This document shows, one piece after another, positions 34,591 through 43,466 of a stretch of DNA of 64,000 nucleotides. Source of the stretch: Thermogemmatispora carboxidivorans. Its GTDB lineage: Bacteria; Chloroflexota; Ktedonobacteria; Ktedonobacterales; Ktedonobacteraceae. The stretch spans positions 310,001 through 374,000 of the forward strand of contig NZ_JNIM01000001.1 in the NCBI RefSeq assembly GCF_000702505.1. Reading direction: 5' to 3'. The translations under genes were made by a program, and so were the position numbers. The notes below the pieces were generated by a model. It was not told where the DNA came from and made no database searches. It was given only the letters and a program-made list of their open reading frames with translations. How positions within the stretch are numbered: the first letter of the stretch is position 1; the number at the start of each line of letters is the position of its first letter.

Positions 34591-35316
34591 ATGGACGTTG
34601 AGGGAGCATACACACTCCAGGCAACTCCTGAAGAAGTATGGAAATGCCTGATGGATCAACAGATTCTCCGCCAGGCCTTGCCGGAGGTAGAGCACCTGGA
34701 GGCTCTGGGCGAGAATCGCTATGCCATCAGGCTTGCTGTCAGGCATGCCCCGCTGCGAGGCAGTTACGAAGGGCTAGTTACCATCTCTGATCAAGAGTAT
34801 CCTCACTGCTATCGCATTACCGTCGAAGGCGAGAGCCGCCACGGTCCAGTACGGGGAGAGGGTTGGGTGCGTCTACTGCGGCGTGAGCATAATACCATCG
34901 TCTCCTACCAGGGGGTTTTGAACGTTGGGCGGGCTGGTCTCTTGCCCGCACCCATGTTACGCGGCACAACCAAGATGCTCATTCAGCAGTTCTTTCTGGG
35001 CCTGGCGGATCAACTGCGCGCGATGCGCCCGCCTGAGATCGCCGAGGCCTCGGAAGGAACGGCCCAGCCAGACCAGGTGAGTGCTCAGCGTCAAGAGAGG
35101 GCATGGCTGCCAGAGACGATCAGGGCCAGTGAGTCAGGTCTGCCAGCAGGGGGCAGAACGCTGCTCCATAGCCTGGTGCGCCGTCTGCACCTTGGTGGCG
35201 GCGATCCGCAAGCGGAAGAGCGCTGGGTGCAAGCGATCCGCCGTACGGCCATGCTGGCGGTCCTGCTTTTGCTTGTTTGGGTAGGAACCAGGCTACCACG
35301 GCGATTGCTGGCTTGA
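34591..35316 (+). CDS. CoxG-like SRPBCC protein with C-terminal membrane helix
   Basis: A 241-residue protein of the carbon monoxide dehydrogenase subunit G (CoxG) family in the SRPBCC/START fold. It starts EGAYTLQATPEEVWKCLMDQQILRQALPEVEHLEALG, exactly the pattern of CoxG N-termini (ligand-binding helix-grip). The SRPBCC domain spans 1-150; a linker then leads to a hydrophobic helix at about 218-238. CoxG is thought to anchor CO dehydrogenase to the membrane, and the C-terminal helix fits that role. There are no coxMSL genes here, so a general lipid or hydrophobic-ligand role is equally possible. The gene is alone, behind a strong promoter; AAGG sits nine bases before the ATG. Confidence 0.88.
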   Translation: MDVEGAYTLQATPEEVWKCLMDQQILRQALPEVEHLEALGENRYAIRLAVRHAPLRGSYEGLVTISDQEYPHCYRITVEGESRHGPVRGEGWVRLLRREHNTIVSYQGVLNVGRAGLLPAPMLRGTTKMLIQQFFLGLADQLRAMRPPEIAEASEGTAQPDQVSAQRQERAWLPETIRASESGLPAGGRTLLHSLVRRLHLGGGDPQAEERWVQAIRRTAMLAVLLLLVWVGTRLPRRLLA

Positions 35317-35757
35317 AGATACGTCAGGTTCTCTCTGATCCTGGTACCAGTTCAGGTCAGGTGCAAGAGGCGAGGGAACGAGGGAAAGACGGCTCTCTTT
35401 GCCTGTCTTCGCGCTCCCTGGCCTGGCGGTGCCTTGTCCTTTGGCTTCCTGTCCACTCGACAGGCGTGATCGGGGCGGGAAACCTCCACTAGCGCACAAC
35501 GAACGCCGGACAAGGGGAGGAATATGCCTCCTTCTCCTTGCTCACCGTCTTGTTCAGGTGCTTATCTGCTCGTCAGCTGCTTCTTTGCTCTATTCAACGC
35601 GGCCCAAAGAGCACGCGTCCCTGTCCGCCTCCATTGAGGAGTGAGGCGGTTCGGTTGTCGGTCCCGCTGCCTTGCTGCTCCTGAGCTGTCCTGAAAGCGA
35701 TCTGCCTGTCTGAGGGGCGTAGCTCCTCGCTGCTTCAGCTGAGGAGGTGGCCCTGCC
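35317..35757. other. Convergent intergenic region (441 bases)
   Basis: The spacer between two convergent genes contains a perfect palindrome CTGGTACCAG (about 35340-35349) and pyrimidine-rich, low-complexity DNA. No gene and no convincing terminator were found. Confidence 0.4.
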
Positions 35758-36261
35758 CTACTGGTGATGGCTGAGATAGGTGCGCACGCACAGCGTGAAG
35801 AGCAGATAGCCTGCGTAGAAAGCGACCAGGTACTGAAAGAGGTCGAAGACGCCCGCGAAGGGGCTATCCCAGACGATGTAGCCGCTGGCGGTTGCCGCGC
35901 GGGCGTAATCGAAGAGCGCGCGCACCAGGGGCGTGGCTATCAGGAGAGCGATCGCCGCCCACTGCCAGGAACGGCGCTGCCAGAGTAGCCAGATCGCCAG
36001 ATAGCCGATGCCCCCGTAGATAAAAATGTCAGGGATATAGAAAGGCAGAGGCAAATGGAGCACCAGGCCAGGAAGCGTATAATGCCACAGATGGAGATAG
36101 TAGGCCAGGAGATCGGCCAGCATATTAAGCACTGCCATGACAAGGCCGCCGAGCAGCGCCGCCAGCGTTGGCACGCGCCCGGGCCGGGTGAAGAGCAGCA
36201 CGGCCAGATAGACCACCAGGATAAAGGGCACATCCAGCACAAGATAGGCTACCAGATCCAT
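35758..36261 (-). CDS. Polytopic membrane protein, unknown function
   Basis: A 167-residue protein with five or six hydrophobic helices (DLVAYLVLDVPFILVVYLAVLLF, TLAALLGGLVMAVLNMLADLLAYYLHL, FIYGGIGYLAIWLLW, WAAIALLIATPLVRALFDYA, FDLFQYLVAFYAGYLLFTLCV). I favour the ATG at 36261; GGGAGG lies about 13 bases before it, while the longer TTG start overlaps this site. Its organisation, with short loops and Asp/Tyr within helices (YIPDIFIYGG), recalls small lipid-modifying or carotenoid-type membrane enzymes, but I do not recognise a family. It is divergent from nadE across an AT-rich promoter region. Confidence 0.7.
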   Translation of the reverse strand: MDLVAYLVLDVPFILVVYLAVLLFTRPGRVPTLAALLGGLVMAVLNMLADLLAYYLHLWHYTLPGLVLHLPLPFYIPDIFIYGGIGYLAIWLLWQRRSWQWAAIALLIATPLVRALFDYARAATASGYIVWDSPFAGVFDLFQYLVAFYAGYLLFTLCVRTYLSHHQ

Positions 36262-36289
36262 CAAGGGGAAAAGACCTCCCAACGCTGAG

Positions 36290-36320
36290 TCAGTTGTAAT
36301 ATTATGGTAAAAATTTTGCC
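36290..36320. promoter_or_regulatory. AT-rich divergent promoter region
   Basis: Between the membrane protein and nadE the sequence becomes AT-rich, with TATTAT at 36300-36305 (plus) and CATAAT-like hexamers on the minus strand. Both genes probably start here, but no paired -35 could be fixed. Confidence 0.35.
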
Positions 36321-36400
36321 ACTCTGCCAGCCGGCGTTACCTGCGGGCGCCCTTGTAGCCGCAGCCGCGGGGCAGCGCTGGCAAGGAAGGGAGCCTTCCC

Positions 36401-38176
36401 ATGCATATCGTACCCCTGCGTATGGCGCTAGCGCAGATCAATGTCACGGTCGGCGACCTGGACGGTAACGCCGAGAAAATCTGGACGGCCATGCGTGAGG
36501 CCCATCAAGCTGGCGCGCACATCGTCTGTACACCGGAGCTGGCGCTCACTGGCTATCCGCCCGAGGATCTGCTGCTCAAACCGGGCTTCGTCTCTGCAAA
36601 CCTGCGTCGCCTGCAGTGGCTCATCGAACGCAGCCAGGAGCTACCCGGTTTGATCGCGATCATCGGCTATGTTGATCGTGACGAAGACATCTACAACGCC
36701 GCCGCGGTCGTCGGTGGTGGACACCTCTATGGCACCTACCATAAACACTATCTACCGAACTATGGCGTCTTCGACGAATATCGCTACTTCCAGGCCGGAC
36801 GGACAGCCCCCCTCTTCCTGATCAATGGCGTCCATGTTGGCATTACGATCTGCGAGGATATCTGGTATCCGGCTGGCCCTTTGACCCTGCAGGCCCATGC
36901 CGGAGCCGAGGTGATTATCAATATCAATGGCTCGCCCTATCATGCTGGCAAGCGCCATTTCCGTGAGCAGATGCTGGCAACGCGAGCCGCTGACAACGGC
37001 CTGATCGTGGCCTATCTGAATCTCGTCGGCGGGCAGGATGAGCTCGTCTTTGACGGTGGCAGTATGGTTTTCAACGAGCAGGGACGGCTGATCGCTCGGG
37101 CCAAGCAGTTTGAAGAGGATCTCCTGGTGGTTGATCTCGACGTTGCCTCCGTTTTCCGCTCGCGGCTGCACGATCCTCGCCGGCGCCAGGAGCGACTGGA
37201 GCTGCACCCTGAAGCAGTGCCCATGATTGTCGTCTCTGCCGAGAGCACGTCCCCGCCGACGCTGGACGGGCGCCCGCTGCTGGGTAGCAGCCAGCGTATC
37301 GAACCAGCACTAGAGCGGCTGGCAGAAATCTATGCGGCCCTCGTCTTAGGCACGCGCGACTATGTGCGCAAGACCGGGTTCAGCAAAGCGATCGTAGGAC
37401 TCTCGGGCGGCATCGACTCCTCTCTGACGGCAGTCATTGCCGCCGATGCTCTGGGAGCCGAGAACGTCCTCGGCGTTTCCATGCCATCCGCTTACTCCTC
37501 CGAAGGGAGCAAGACGGATGCCCAGCAGCTGGCGGAGAATCTGGGCATCCAGCTGATCACCGTCCCCATTGAAGAGATCTTCCGCATCTCGCTGCGCGTC
37601 ATGGCGCCGGCTCTGGGCGAAGGCGATCACGGCCTGGCCGCCGAAAATCTGCAGGCGCGCATCCGGGGAAACATTCTGATGACCATCTCTAACAAGCTGG
37701 GGCCGATCGTCCTCACTACGGGCAACAAATCGGAGATGGCCACTGGTTACAGCACCCTATACGGCGACATGGCCGGCGGTTTTGCCGTGCTCAAGGACGT
37801 GCCCAAGACCCTGGTCTACGAGCTGAGTCGCTACCGCAACTCACTGGGTGAGCGTCCGATCATTCCGCAGGCTGTTCTGGAGAAAGCCCCCTCAGCCGAG
37901 CTACGTCCAGGGCAGAAGGATACCGATAGTCTGCCGCCTTACGAGCTGCTCGACCCGGTTTTGCAAGCGTATGCCGAGGAGGATCGCAGCTTCGAAGAGA
38001 TGGTCGCGATGGGCTTCGATCCGGCCCTGGTCGAGCGCGTCATGCGGCTTGTCGATCGGAGTGAGTACAAGCGCCGCCAGGCTCCGCCGGGAGTAAAGAT
38101 AACGCCGCGCGCTTTTGGGCGTGATCGGCGCCTGCCCATTACCAACCGCTACCGCGACCGGCCCGAGGGCTACTGA
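36401..38176 (+). CDS. nadE: Glutamine-dependent NAD+ synthetase
   Basis: A 591-residue two-domain enzyme making NAD+ from deamido-NAD+, ATP and glutamine. The N-terminal nitrilase-type glutaminase shows CTPELALTGYPPEDLL (catalytic Glu46), YHKHYLPNYGVFDE (Lys) and VGITICEDIWY (Cys near 151). The C-terminal ATP-pyrophosphatase domain has the P-loop IVGLSGGIDSSLTAV near residue 330, and GNKSEMATGYSTLYGDMAGG. Normal length for the bacterial long form. The ATG at 36401 follows GGAAGGGAG; a second ATG at 36422 would still leave the whole glutaminase fold. It is monocistronic. Confidence 0.96.
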   Translation: MHIVPLRMALAQINVTVGDLDGNAEKIWTAMREAHQAGAHIVCTPELALTGYPPEDLLLKPGFVSANLRRLQWLIERSQELPGLIAIIGYVDRDEDIYNAAAVVGGGHLYGTYHKHYLPNYGVFDEYRYFQAGRTAPLFLINGVHVGITICEDIWYPAGPLTLQAHAGAEVIININGSPYHAGKRHFREQMLATRAADNGLIVAYLNLVGGQDELVFDGGSMVFNEQGRLIARAKQFEEDLLVVDLDVASVFRSRLHDPRRRQERLELHPEAVPMIVVSAESTSPPTLDGRPLLGSSQRIEPALERLAEIYAALVLGTRDYVRKTGFSKAIVGLSGGIDSSLTAVIAADALGAENVLGVSMPSAYSSEGSKTDAQQLAENLGIQLITVPIEEIFRISLRVMAPALGEGDHGLAAENLQARIRGNILMTISNKLGPIVLTTGNKSEMATGYSTLYGDMAGGFAVLKDVPKTLVYELSRYRNSLGERPIIPQAVLEKAPSAELRPGQKDTDSLPPYELLDPVLQAYAEEDRSFEEMVAMGFDPALVERVMRLVDRSEYKRRQAPPGVKITPRAFGRDRRLPITNRYRDRPEGY

Positions 38177-38335
38177 CGAGCCAATTTTTCCTAGCCGGCC
38201 CTTGCTTCTTGCTCTTCCGCGACGCGGAGCACTCCGTACCTGACTGGTAGCCAGCCAGCCAGCCAGGTGCAGCGACCAGAGAGCAGCCGCAGAAAAAGCT
38301 CAGGAGAGCGTTCTTCCTATAGAGGTTTGCTGATC

Positions 38336-38344
38336 TGGTATACT
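38336..38344 (+). promoter_or_regulatory. Extended -10 promoter of glmS
   Basis: TGGTATACT fits TGnTATAAT with one mismatch. The start near 38351 places the ribozyme cleavage site about 33 bases into the transcript. Confidence 0.5.
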
Positions 38345-38383
38345 TAAAACTACCAACCGGTGCTTTGATCGTCCCAGTGAGTA

Positions 38384-38535
38384 GCGCAAGGGCCGGGCTG
38401 CAGGAGGGGCCGCGGCTGACGAGGTGGGGGCTGTTCGGACTAATCAGCGGGGAGCCCCCAGGGGAGATCACTTCCCTGTGAAGAGAGCGCACAAAACTGG
38501 CTGGCAACGGCCAGGACAAAACGCTCTCAGTGATA
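38384..38535 (+). ncRNA. glmS ribozyme/riboswitch
   Basis: The leader matches the glmS ribozyme consensus. Cleavage would fall between A38383 and G38384 in AGCGC. The core TGACGAGGTGGGG (38417-38429) equals the invariant UGACGAGG(U/A)GGGG block. GCGGGGAGCCCCC (38447-38459) aligns with GCGGAUGACUCCC, its C-run pairing with the G-run. A P3 hairpin follows (AGGGGA with TCCCT), then a P4 arm in which AGAGCG (38483-38488) pairs with CGCTCT (38522-38527), with the conserved GGACAAA at 38514-38520 before the 3' strand. P1/P2 pairs (GGCCG with CGGCT) close. It should self-cleave with glucosamine-6-phosphate and lower glmS expression. Confidence 0.85.
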
Positions 38536-38663
38536 TAGCTGGAACAGGGCTATTCCGGGCGAAGGAGAGCGCCGTCCAGGCACCGGGGACGGCCTCTCTT
38601 TGCAGTCAGGAGCAAACCTGTTCTCTCTATACCACATCACAGACGGAAAGGATACCCTGCCTC

Positions 38664-40535
38664 ATGTGCGGGATTATTGGCTACGTCGGTGCTGCTGGCA
38701 CCGATGTTACTTCCATTTTGCTTGACGGGCTCCGTCGACTTGAATATCGGGGCTATGACTCTACCGGCATCGCTGTATTGACTGCCAGTGGTGAATTGCA
38801 GGTCTGTCGCCGTGCAGGTAAGCTTGCCAATCTAGCGGCAGCGGTCGAGAACGGGGCCCGTCCGGCTCCCGGTTCCCTGGGAATCGGCCATACCCGCTGG
38901 GCCACCCACGGGCGTCCCAGCGATACCAATGCCCACCCGCATGCCGACTGCGACGGGCTCATCACCGTGGTGCATAACGGCATTATCGAGAACTATGCCG
39001 AGCTGCGCCAGCGCCTGGAACAGGAAGGGCATTCCTTCCGCTCGGAGACCGATACCGAAGTGCTGGCTCATCTTGTTGAGCGTGCCTATCGCGGCGAAGC
39101 GCAGGGTGATCTGCTGGAGGCGGTACGTCTGGCGCTGCAGCCTGTGCGTGGCTCCTACGCCATTGCCGTCCTCTGTCGCGAGCAGCCCCAGCTCCTGGTT
39201 GGGGCGCGCTACAACGGCCCCTTTCTGGTAGTGGGACTGGGCGAGCGCGAGCACTTTCTGGCTTCCGATATCGCTGCCTTCCTCAAGTATACGCGGCGGG
39301 TCGTCATCATTGATGAAGGGGAACTGGTGGCCCTGCGGCCCGAGGGCCTCACCATTCAGCGTCTGGATGGGACCTTTGTCGAACGGGCCCCGACCACCGT
39401 CGAGTGGGATGCCGAAGCCGCTGAGAAGGGGGGCTACCCTCACTTCATGCTCAAAGAGATTTACGAGCAGCCAGAGGCTTTCACGCGCTCGCTGCTAGGG
39501 CGCGTGCGCGCTGGTCAGCTCTACCTGCCCGAGTTGGAAGCCCTCCAGCGCTCCGGGGCATTGGAGAAGGTCAGGCGCGTAGTCATTGTGGCCTGTGGCA
39601 CCTCCTATCATGCGGGCCTGGTAGGTAAATATGTCATCGAGCGCTGGGCACGCCTGCCCGTCGAAGTGATCACGGCGGGCGAGTTCCGCTACGCTGATCC
39701 CCTGGTTGGACCGGAGACTCTTTGTATCGTTGTCACCCAATCGGGTGAGACCGCCGACGTGCTCGTCAGCGCGCGTCAGGCGCGAGAGCAAGGGGCGCCG
39801 GTTGTGGCCATTACTAACGTTGTGGCCAGTGCTGTGACGCGGCTGGCCGACGCCGTGCTCTATATTCAGGCGGGGCCGGAGATCTGCGTGGTGGCCACCA
39901 AGACCTTCATTGCCACCCTGGCCCAGCTCTACCTGCTTGGTCTCTTCCTTGGCCTTCAGCAAGGCACCCTCCGTCCCGAACGGGCCAGCGAGGTCTTGCA
40001 GGCCCTGGAGCAGCTGCCGGTCCAAATTCAGCGGATTCTCGACCGTGCGGCGGCGGCAGATGATCCTATTGCGCCATTAGCGCGTGAACTGGCCCCGCTT
40101 CATAGCGTCATGTTCATCGGGCGCGGCGTGGGCTACCCGACGGCTCTGGAGGGGGCCCTCAAGCTCAAAGAGGTTTCCTACATCCACGCTGAGGGCTTCC
40201 CCGCTGGCGAACTCAAGCATGGCTCTATTGCCCTGCTTGATCCTGAGACGCCGCTGGTGGCCATTGCCACGGCCTCGCACGTTTACGAAAAGGTCGTCAG
40301 CAATATGCAGCAGGTCCGCGCGCGCGACGCCCAAGTGATCGCGGTAGCCACCGAGGGAGACGAAGCCATTCGCGAGCATGCTGACGTCGTACTCTACGTG
40401 CCGCCCACACTGGAGGAGCTGAGCCCAGTGCTGGCGGCGGTTCCCCTCCAGCTCCTGGCCTATCATGCGGCAGTCGCTCGTGGCTGTAACGTCGATCAGC
40501 CGCGCAACCTGGCCAAGTCGGTGACCGTGGAGTAG
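38664..40535 (+). CDS. glmS: Glutamine--fructose-6-phosphate aminotransferase
   Basis: A 623-residue enzyme that makes glucosamine-6-phosphate for cell-wall precursors. The true start is ATG 38664 (MCGIIGYVG) because Cys becomes the N-terminal nucleophile after Met removal; GGAAAGGA lies 11 bases upstream. The glutaminase domain shows HTRWATHG and HNGIIENY. Two SIS sugar-isomerase domains follow: VACGTSYHAG with TQSGETADVL, and AEGFPAGELKHG with the C-terminal DQPRNLAKSVTVE. Family length. It is controlled by the ribozyme in its leader, so its product should repress it. A hairpin at 40597 follows. Confidence 0.97.
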   Translation: MCGIIGYVGAAGTDVTSILLDGLRRLEYRGYDSTGIAVLTASGELQVCRRAGKLANLAAAVENGARPAPGSLGIGHTRWATHGRPSDTNAHPHADCDGLITVVHNGIIENYAELRQRLEQEGHSFRSETDTEVLAHLVERAYRGEAQGDLLEAVRLALQPVRGSYAIAVLCREQPQLLVGARYNGPFLVVGLGEREHFLASDIAAFLKYTRRVVIIDEGELVALRPEGLTIQRLDGTFVERAPTTVEWDAEAAEKGGYPHFMLKEIYEQPEAFTRSLLGRVRAGQLYLPELEALQRSGALEKVRRVVIVACGTSYHAGLVGKYVIERWARLPVEVITAGEFRYADPLVGPETLCIVVTQSGETADVLVSARQAREQGAPVVAITNVVASAVTRLADAVLYIQAGPEICVVATKTFIATLAQLYLLGLFLGLQQGTLRPERASEVLQALEQLPVQIQRILDRAAAADDPIAPLARELAPLHSVMFIGRGVGYPTALEGALKLKEVSYIHAEGFPAGELKHGSIALLDPETPLVAIATASHVYEKVVSNMQQVRARDAQVIAVATEGDEAIREHADVVLYVPPTLEELSPVLAAVPLQLLAYHAAVARGCNVDQPRNLAKSVTVE

Positions 40536-40596
40536 AGAGGAGAAGAGAAGAAGGCCGGCGCTGCGAGCGCTGGTCGACTGTGGTAAGCGAGCAAGA

Positions 40597-40629
40597 AGGG
40601 TCCGCTTCCTTTTGATGGAGGCGGACCCT
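40597..40629 (+). terminator. Hairpin after glmS, likely terminator
   Basis: AGGGTCCGCTTCC (40597-40609) pairs with GGAGGCGGACCCT (40617-40629), 13 pairs with one G-U and a 7-base loop. The following GTTCGTT is only weakly T-rich. It lies between convergent glmS and the lytic transglycosylase. Confidence 0.55.
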
Positions 40630-40784
40630 GTTCGTTGCGAGGTGGTTGCAGTCGGAGGATTGTGAAGGAAGAAGTGTCGCAGAGTGAGTTAAGGGACACA
40701 GAGTCTGCGCAGCAGAGCAGTGGAGAGTGTCAGCTGCTCGGCTCGGGCAAGGCGATGGCCGTCCGTAGCGCATCCACTGGCTGG

Positions 40785-42029
40785 TCAGATGCCCATAATG
40801 CGATAGATGTAGTTCTGGGTTTCGGCTGGCATACAGCTCAGCCAGGCGCCGCCGCAGGCGTTGAGGGCGTTTTGCAAGTTGCCGGAGCCGGCGTTATAGG
40901 CGGCCAGAGCTTTGGCGTAGTCGCCACCGTAGCTACGGGCGTAGCTGGCCATCAGGCGAGCGGCTCCACGCAGGGCCTCAACTGGATTCCAGGGATCGAT
41001 GCCCAGGCCAGCGGCGGTACTGGGCAGGAACTGGGCAATGCCCACGGCGCCCGCGGGTGAAACCGCATTGGGGTTGAAGCCGCTCTCAGTATTGATCTGG
41101 CGCACAAAGTAGACAGGCGAGATACCGGCGTCGAGGGCTGCCTGTTGGGCGATGGGGACGTAGGGACTGTTCGGGATGGCCATGAAAGGCAGATTGGCCG
41201 GGTTGAAGTTGAAGAGGGGGGTGCCCCCGCCCCCGCCGCCGCCATTGTTGGCATCCGTTGGCTGCTGATGGGCGGCAATCTGCCAGGCCGTTTGCTGATT
41301 CTGAATCCATTCCCTGATCCCGCCGAGAAGAGGAACGGCGTTGCCACCGGCTAGCGGTGAGAGCGTGAGCATTGTCACCAGAATCGCCATGACCAGCACT
41401 GTGAGAATAACACCCTGGCGCTGGCGGACGCTCAGCCGCCGCGGATTCAGCGGTTCCTGTGCCGGCTGCCGGGGACGCTCGGCGGGAATGACCACCATAC
41501 GCCGTGGCTGCTCCAGCGTCGCTTGCAGAGCGGCGAAGAGGTCGGCCAGATTGCCTGTGGTCTGAGGCTGACGCGGTAGCTCGGCAAGCTGATCGGTTGT
41601 CCTCAAACCTTCCGCCAGGGCCGCCGTTGACGGCGGTTGGGGGAGCGAGGCGGGCAGAGGAGCGGGCGGTACTGCCGGCTCAGGCTCCGAGCCTGGAGAA
41701 ATAGCCAGGTATTGATCGGTCGTCGGCGTCAGTTGCCTCCGCAGCGGCTCCGTCGTGAAAGGTGCGGTGGCACCAGAAGTACCAGGCTGCTCATGAGCGG
41801 GCAGACGACCGGATGCGGTGGGGAGCGGACCGGTCGCCGGCCAGGAAAACGACCTCAAGGGGGCAAACTGGCGATGGACCTGCTCACCGGGCGTGGCCGT
41901 GGTCTGCGGTCGGAAAGATGCCTCTACTCCTGAAATTGAACCTGCTAAGTGCACTCCTTGGGCCTGCTCGCCCGCCGACTCGGGTCCTCCGACATCCTGA
42001 AACGGCGGGAACGGGCGAAACTGCGGCAT
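40785..42029 (-). CDS. Membrane-anchored lytic transglycosylase (SLT domain)
   Basis: A 414-residue protein. Residues 1-200 are cytoplasmic and disordered, rich in Pro, Thr, Gln. A membrane helix (ILTVLVMAILVTMLTLSPLA) lies near 208-227, then a Gly-rich linker (GGGGGGG) and the SLT goose-type lysozyme domain. The catalytic Glu is in RQINTESGFNPNAVS (near residue 313), followed by the classical GAVGIAQFLPSTAAGLGID and AYNAGSGNL. It cuts peptidoglycan glycan strands outside the cell. The long N-terminal tail ahead of the helix is like that of the LCP protein at 13085. It lies downstream of the HEAT-like gene on the minus strand, 209 bases apart. Confidence 0.93.
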   Translation of the reverse strand: MPQFRPFPPFQDVGGPESAGEQAQGVHLAGSISGVEASFRPQTTATPGEQVHRQFAPLRSFSWPATGPLPTASGRLPAHEQPGTSGATAPFTTEPLRRQLTPTTDQYLAISPGSEPEPAVPPAPLPASLPQPPSTAALAEGLRTTDQLAELPRQPQTTGNLADLFAALQATLEQPRRMVVIPAERPRQPAQEPLNPRRLSVRQRQGVILTVLVMAILVTMLTLSPLAGGNAVPLLGGIREWIQNQQTAWQIAAHQQPTDANNGGGGGGGTPLFNFNPANLPFMAIPNSPYVPIAQQAALDAGISPVYFVRQINTESGFNPNAVSPAGAVGIAQFLPSTAAGLGIDPWNPVEALRGAARLMASYARSYGGDYAKALAAYNAGSGNLQNALNACGGAWLSCMPAETQNYIYRIMGI

Positions 42030-42238
42030 ATTTGGTTAACCTCGCTGCTCTGCTGACGTTTTACCTGGTTGTGAGTCTACCTGCATAGACCAATGTGTGT
42101 CAATTTAGCCAGGCGCAGGAGCAGCGCAAATTAGTACCAAACTCCCAAGCACCGGCCCCAGTCTTAACCCGGCACTCGATCTGATCCAAATGAAGTTACT
42201 ACCTCAGATCTCATCTGCTGGCCAGAAGCACGAGCGGC

Positions 42239-43234
42239 TTAACTGGCTGACAGCCGGGCAGCCGCCTCGCTGACGCTGGCGCCCAGCAGCTCGCTGGCCT
42301 GCCAGGCGCTGAGGCTCGTGTGCAGCGCTGCGAGAATAGCCTGTTGGGTCGGCGTGGTCGCCTGGAGCGAAGTGCCTGGCCGCTGGCTGGAGAAGCCCAG
42401 GTAGAGCAGCGTCCGTGCCAGGCTGAGGGCCTCGTAGTAATTGGCACTGGCCAGGGCCTCTAAGAGCACAGGCAGAGCGAATTGCAGGCGTCGGCGCGGC
42501 AGCAGACGCAGCAGCGCACTGCTGTCAGCAACGACACTGTTGCGCGCCCAGGGCAGGGCATCGTAGTCGTCGGCGACGGTCTGGGGACTGGCAATCGACC
42601 GGACAAGCAGACGGACAGCTCGCTGAGGAGCCTCGGCGCGCAGCAGGCGCGTTAAGGCACTGGCGGCCCCCAGACGAACAATGGGCGCCTCATGGGCCTT
42701 GAGCAGAGCTAGCAAGCGGACACGCACGATCGGCTGATCGCCAACGAGCTGGGCCAGGGCCAAAGCCAGCGCCGCTCGTAGACGAGGCTCCTTTTCCTCT
42801 TCCAGGCGGCGCAGAAGGATGGGCTGCAGTTTTCTCGCCTCCTCGGGAAGCCAGGAAATCAGATAGAGGCTGTGCAAGCGCAGCTGCGGCTCACTGGCCT
42901 CCACCAGCTCCAGATAAAGAGGCAGACCCTTTAACAAAGGGCTGCGCGGACCCTCCGGCTCGCTGCTCACGACACCTGACGTGACTGGCCAGTCGCGCGC
43001 CAGCTCAGCCAGCAGGAGCACGAGCGCGGCCCGCTCGGGCAGCTCTGGCTGATGCAGCAAGCTCAGCAAGGCTGTCGCGATGGTGGCCTTGTCTTCTCCC
43101 GACCAATCGCTCTTAAAAAGCCGATAGAGGGTGGCACTGCGGTGCGTCAGGTCGTCCTGGCTCAGTTGCTGGACCAGGGAAAGTGGCGCAGAGCTGGCCC
43201 CGCCTTCAGTTGGTGTTGTCTTCTCGCTCTTCAT
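42239..43234 (-). CDS. HEAT-repeat-like protein, unknown function
   Basis: A 331-residue all-helical, Leu/Ala-rich protein. Helical hairpins such as ATALLSLLHQPELPERAALVLLLAELAR, ILLRRLEEEKEPRLRAALALALAQLVGD and LLALLKAHEAPIVRLGAASALTRLLRAE look like HEAT/Armadillo repeats, which act as protein-binding surfaces. There is no enzymatic domain or membrane helix. It starts MKSEKTTPTEGG at 43234. Partners are unknown; the next gene on the strand is a lytic transglycosylase and the previous one a TetR regulator. I do not recognise a named family. Confidence 0.7.
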   Translation of the reverse strand: MKSEKTTPTEGGASSAPLSLVQQLSQDDLTHRSATLYRLFKSDWSGEDKATIATALLSLLHQPELPERAALVLLLAELARDWPVTSGVVSSEPEGPRSPLLKGLPLYLELVEASEPQLRLHSLYLISWLPEEARKLQPILLRRLEEEKEPRLRAALALALAQLVGDQPIVRVRLLALLKAHEAPIVRLGAASALTRLLRAEAPQRAVRLLVRSIASPQTVADDYDALPWARNSVVADSSALLRLLPRRRLQFALPVLLEALASANYYEALSLARTLLYLGFSSQRPGTSLQATTPTQQAILAALHTSLSAWQASELLGASVSEAAARLSAS

Positions 43235-43466
43235 GATGGGCTCATGCCTTCGCAGGACGGACGGTGAAACGGCTGGGGAGCTGCCTGCCCCCTGCCAGTC
43301 ACTGACAGGGCGTGCAGACCCCGCACTACTCGAACATATTTTCAGGGTCTTTCTCCCTATTTCTCACGCCGCCCGCAGAAAACGGAGAGTGGATAAAGAG
43401 CGAGAAAGCTTCCAAGGGCATAGGGATGCTACTATCGAGAGACAGTGACGATGGCGGGGCAGTCGA

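Larger units (their letters stand above)
38177..38663. other. glmS leader region
   Basis: This 487-base region contains four GCCA repeats (38250-38266), an extended -10 promoter (38336-38344) and the glmS ribozyme (38384 to about 38535). No protein gene is supported; an in-frame extension of glmS from 38424 runs through the ribozyme and is not used. Confidence 0.7.
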
